Positions 60,098 to 64,000 of a stretch of 64,000 nucleotides of DNA are shown piece by piece (the stretch's first letter is position 1; each line of letters begins with the position of its first letter). A model generated the notes under the pieces. That model was not told the origin of the DNA, ran no database searches, and saw nothing but the letters and a program-made list of their open reading frames with translations. Where the stretch lies: positions 124,001-188,000 of the forward strand of contig JAGYXB010000974.1 in assembly GCA_022495005.1 (NCBI GenBank), written 5' to 3'. The position numbers and the translations under genes are program-made. Source of the stretch: Rhyacophila brunnea. Lineage: Eukaryota; Arthropoda; Insecta; Trichoptera; Rhyacophilidae.

Positions 60098-60371
60098 CTA
60101 CTGTTGAAACTTATAGGCCATCCATCGACTGAAACCGTATGCGGTTTCGAACCGTGTGCCATACTAAGCTTATCTTTTCTGTTCATGGAAATATATTTTC
60201 ACAAAGTATATTATAAGCATCTGATCGTATTCGTTTATACCATACACTTACACTTACAAATTTAGTGAAAACATATTTTCATGAATAAAAATCATAAGTT
60301 TAGTATGGCACACGGATCTAAGCCGCATACGGTTTCAGTCCATGGACGGCCTCTTATTTGCCGTTTCACTG
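60098..60371. mobile_element. Fold-back element N
   Basis: Arms at about 60098-60203 and 60265-60371 are diverged inverted repeats. Shared core words include GAAACCGTATGCGG / CCGCATACGGTTTC and GTGTGCCATACTAAGC / TTTAGTATGGCACAC. The palindrome CCGTATGCGG and the word GGCCATCC recur in both arms. No second copy lies in the window and no duplication was fixed. Confidence 0.65.
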
Positions 60372-60977
60372 AAGTACGCTCTTTAATAATTGTAAACGCA
60401 TACACGGTGACTTATAAGCGATGGTTCAACCGTACTGCATAAAGACCGCCACGCATCACCACAGCAATCATTCACTCACGAGTTACCGTTCGACCGTTGC
60501 GTCAATAATTACCATAGTTCACCGTCATAAATTCATTCCCCTACTAAGTGCCACCATCAATATAAATAAACTTCCAGTTGATTCATGTATAAGTAAGAGT
60601 ACTATTTATATATAACAATCACCAATAAGTGTGTGCGTTCAGGACCCGGGAGTCAGAAGAACGCCCCAAGAGCCAGCAGTTCGAACCAGCTTAACATCAA
60701 AGGTCAGTGCCTGGACACATCCTTGCATCCGCTGTCCCTCCCCACGATATTTATATTACTTCCCACGAATTTGTACTTGGGGGCAAACATTATGTTTAAT
60801 AATTAAACTCTTTTTACTAAATTAATAATAAATAAGATTTGATATTGTACAGTGCGAATTTCATAATATATAGAATCTTCTACATTACCACGGTCATTTC
60901 TCGAACTAAAACCCTCCACTACATTTACTTTCTCCGCGCAGACAATTCAGTGTGTGTTCGGTGGTTACATGTAAGTA
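60372..60977 (+). other. GC-richer patch, possible LTR remnant
   Basis: About 60410-60790 is less AT-rich. ATATAAATAAACTTCC followed by CAATAAGTGTGTGCG and CAGGACCCGGGAGTC resembles the promoter/poly-A/U5 order of an insect LTR, but no second LTR, primer-binding site or gag/pol frame is visible. Three 64-68-codon frames have no motif. Confidence 0.25.
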
Positions 60978-61343
60978 GTACGTATTCAGTTCATCGTGGG
61001 ACACTTATTCATGCGCTGCAGTACGTGAAACATGAGTTCGTATAACGTTTTATCAAAAAATGACGAATTCTTCATTGAACATTTCACCGTGGAATACATT
61101 TGTACGTATCTTACAAAATGCGGCGATAGTTTGCAAATAGTACTGTTCCAATTAGATTAACCCTAACCTAACCTAGTAAAGACATCTCATAAAATTCGCC
61201 ACATGTTGTAGCATACGTACAAAAATATACTCCACTGTGAAATGTTCAACGAAGAACTCGTCATTTAATTAAATGTTACACGAACTCATGTTTCATGTAC
61301 TGCGCCGCACGAATAAGCGTCCTGCGCTGAACTGTTTACGTAC
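60978..61343. mobile_element. Fold-back element D, copy 2
   Basis: A 366-bp palindrome equal in length to copy 1 at 37502-37867 and related in inverse orientation. It begins GTACGTATTCAGTTCATCG and ends GAACTGTTTACGTAC, with a TTAACCCTAACCTAACCTAG centre. Arms contain the CACTTATTCATGCGCTGCAG and AATTCTTCATTGAACATTTC words. It is non-coding. Confidence 0.8.
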
Positions 61344-62966
61344 AAATTTCCGTATACGGCGTTCGGTATCGCGTGGATCTGTATTAATATTACAATGCCT
61401 TAATCTTTGCCGAAACCGACGATACTCATTATTTAGAATTTAGTTATATTGTGAGGAAGAGGAGAAACTATAAAGTATTATATATTCACACATGTCTAAG
61501 TGGAATATATTGATAGTATTTATACAGCCTTATATAAAATAAACCCTATTTTGTTATTAAATTTAAAACTATATTTTAAACAGTTTTATAACTTCTAAAA
61601 ATTAAATAAAGTCAAATAAGTCATTGTTATAGTGAAATATTAGTTGTTATGCCCATTTATTCAATCTTCAATCTATATTTTATCTATATTTTTTCCTTAT
61701 AATAATAATTGTGTCACTAGATTTCAAAATCAGCCAAGTCCACCTTTAGGTATTTTTGACTTTTTTGTGATTTGCACTTTCTAACATTTCTGCATTATCG
61801 GAATGTGGAACTTATTAATTTAAATATTTGGTACTCGAAATAATACAAACTTTCACCCTTGTGACTGTGTACTTGAGAAAACAAAATGCTGTTTTTCTCC
61901 TATTCATCTATTATGAACTCGGCTGATTTTTAAATCTAGCGACACGATTATAAAAGTAGTCCAATATTGCAATAAATGACAATTTTTCAATATACTTAGT
62001 ATATCAATATAAGAAACAGAATATTATAATGTCAGTTGGTGATGAAATCAAAGTGCCACCACTGTTATATTTAACCAGTTTAACGTGTGATATTGTATAA
62101 TAATATATTGTTTACCGGGCGACGTGCTTTCTTCCTATATCATAATTACCCATCCTTTCCGTATTCATCTCGGTTACTTCATTCAGGTGAATCTCGCCCA
62201 TCGGTACAAGTATAAATTATAATATTTTGTCGTTAACTACTTAATTTTATGTTTGTAAATTTTAATATACTTATACAAATAAACAGTAGTTGTGCAGAAA
62301 TTATCCCAAAAGAATATCAAGTCTTAGCAAAGAGTGACTGTCACTTTGTCCTCTTATGACCTGCCTAGGCAGAGACGTATCATTACTGTCTTATCTTCTG
62401 TAAGGATACATAAGCAAGTATGCACTATTCTTTTTTTAATTAATCATCGTCTACCTCCCTCAAACAGACTTTTTATCACCACTGTTAATATAAGTGTAGT
62501 AATAATACATAAATAATTGACTCATAAATTAATGTCTATTTCAATGTCACACTATAAAATTATATGATTTGTATTTGATAATATAGTTAGAATCAGTTTA
62601 TTCACTTAAATAATTCCACACCAGTTCCCACCTACTATGGAAAACGACGAGGGTCTACAGCGTAGGATGTGCTACAACACCATTATGTCTACGCCGCTCC
62701 GTAGCAACACGTTATTGTATATTCAAAGCATTATTTACATGAACACAATATGCTATGTGCTTACATTACTTTAGGTCAAGAAAAAACTAGCAACATTTCG
62801 TAATATTATTTTGTTCTCGCAAAGCTTCTGGCAATAACTTTTGAAAGTTTTGTTCAGTAGGTATATACGAGTATGTTGGGATGGGAAAATGTGACATTAT
62901 TTTTTTTGCGATAGTTTATTTAAAATACGTATTATTATAAAGTTTACAACCAAACTATAGACAATT
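61344..62966. other. AT-rich stretch, no gene recognised
   Basis: No gene or element ends were recognised. Confidence 0.5.
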
Positions 62967-63391
62967 ATTAAGGGGGATGCTTGCAGAAGCACCTAGCGGA
63001 AAAATACGAAGCTTGCAATTTGAGACAATTTTTTGATAATTTACAATTTCAACTGTATTAATTAATAAATATGTACCTATCTGAAAACATTAAAAAGACA
63101 AATATTTTTTTTAAATCGAAAATAAACTTACAATTTGTAAAAAAAATGTGAATTTGTTACATATGTATGTCCACAGTTACGTTAATATTACAGTATATTG
63201 TATAGTCATATTTATTATTAAAATTTAGGTAATTAAGTTTTAAATTTTTCATTATATAGATTTTTGACTAATTCATCGTTTTAATATTTTTTATATTTAT
63301 TCTAAAAAACATCAATTTTTATAAAAATATAAATGTGTATAACTTGAAATACTTTTAATTTTAGGTATGGTCCTAATATTGAAGCTCGATA
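62967..63391 (+). repeat. Dispersed repeat A, uninterrupted copy
   Basis: Matches 32263-32440 joined to 32877-33000, giving the pre-insertion state of that locus. Its right end contains GGTATGGTCCTAATATTGAA, which is inverted relative to the equivalent end in copy 1 (TTCAACATTCGGACCATACC), so the end itself flips like a fold-back arm. Confidence 0.65.
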
Positions 63392-63556
63392 AATGGATTT
63401 AAGTTTTATACTACTCCATTTGAATCATTTTGTGCGACCCGGGCTTTGCCTTTCGGCATCTTCAGGCACTGCTGTGTACACTCACCAAAGGAAAACATAC
63501 ACTGACGGTGTCGCAAAAAACGACTCAAATGGAATAGTATAAAACTTAAATTCATT
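63392..63556. mobile_element. Fold-back element F, short diverged copy
   Basis: The left arm AATGGATTTAAGTTTTATAC and right arm GTATAAAACTTAAATTCATT are inverted repeats. The left side includes the hammerhead-like block in altered form (minus strand: CTGAAGATGCCGAAAGGC then AAAG instead of GAAA). The right side lacks that block. It is directly next to repeat A. Confidence 0.65.
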
Positions 63557-64000
63557 ACTAAAAATATCATTTGATATCTCCGGTGTAGTAAAATCTGCTT
63601 TCTTTCAGTCAGAATATTCTTTTTGCAGACAAGTTTAGACTGATAAACATCTGTCCGTAAATAAATTATACAATCATTGTTCGTAAACTTTTGCCGTTAC
63701 ACAAATCCATATGACATTTTTTTTAAACTCATCGCATATCAACGTCTCAAACATCGCTATCAAATTAAATGTAGTTTGGATAGCTCAAAACGTACAAATT
63801 TTTGCGCTGTAATCAGAACAACACTTCATGAAACCACGTGTTGCTACTTCCAATGAAATGGTAAAAAACCCGCAATTATATCCCTCTGTTAGTTTTTAGA
63901 TGAGGTCAGTGCAATGTAATACAAAAAAAAACATAAAAATGTTTGTATTCAAAAGTTTCTAAACAGTCATTATACATGCATAAGTATTTATTTACAGGTA
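63557..64000. other. AT-rich stretch, no gene recognised
   Basis: Nothing recognised up to the window edge. Confidence 0.5.

Noticed and set aside
60421..60830. Solo LTR of a gypsy-type element
   Set aside because: TATA-like, AATAAA-like and U5-like words occur in order, but there are no TG...CA ends with a target duplication and no second LTR; kept only as a low-confidence patch.
1..64000. CRISPR arrays, operons, ribosome-binding sites and prophage features
   Set aside because: No regularly spaced short repeats or bacterial-type gene layout; the sequence is plainly eukaryotic intergenic or intronic.

Overview
The window looks like AT-rich, gene-poor nuclear DNA from an insect. I think a hemipteran, perhaps aphid-like, is most likely. 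This is inference from base composition, the many TAGGTAC-type words, TTAGG-like runs and the kinds of non-LTR elements, Helitrons and tRNA-derived SINEs present. I found no intact host protein gene, no rRNA and no convincing functional tRNA. Most open frames are under 100 codons and behave like chance frames in AT-rich DNA. The longer or more protein-like ones are pieces of retrotransposons.

The content is a dense, partly nested deposit of transposable elements on both strands. (1) Non-LTR retrotransposon pieces lie at 12.6, 17.8-18.3, 20.1, 34.5-34.9, 42.2-43.6, 44.1-45.1, 47.7 and 51.2 kb. All are 5'-truncated or broken. Two are flanked by clear target-site duplications of 11 and 13 bp. 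(2) tRNA-derived SINEs include a Gly-like one at 4.5 kb with an 11-bp duplication and a Ser/Leu-type family with at least seven pieces at 25-54 kb. (3) A minus-strand Helitron at 15.75-17.04 kb carries an internal tandem array. (4) hAT-like elements at 38.9-39.6 and 53.1-53.7 kb have perfect 8-bp duplications. A palindromic 8-bp-duplication element at 17.5 kb has a TTAGG-like centre. (5) Elements with 9-10 bp duplications (Mutator-like in that respect) lie at 41.4, 55.2 and 42.96-43.31 kb; the last splits a reverse-transcriptase ORF. (6) Several long fold-back families occur in pairs: 37.5/61.0 kb, 14.9/63.4 kb, and a tRNA-like-bearing set at 20.4-22.9 and 40.1-40.5 kb.

The remaining DNA is AT-rich and featureless to the eye, apart from a few CpG-containing patches (0.6, 13.8, 22.3, 23.8 and 52.2 kb) that stand out and could be regulatory or old repeats. 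The points most worth following are four. A hammerhead-ribozyme-like core sits in both arms of a fold-back element. Two hAT siblings have internal palindromes that changed together with their termini. tRNA-like promoters sit inside fold-back arms. TTAGG-like telomeric words sit at the centre of two unrelated palindromic families. All element calls come from reading repeats, termini and duplications by eye; no database search was possible.
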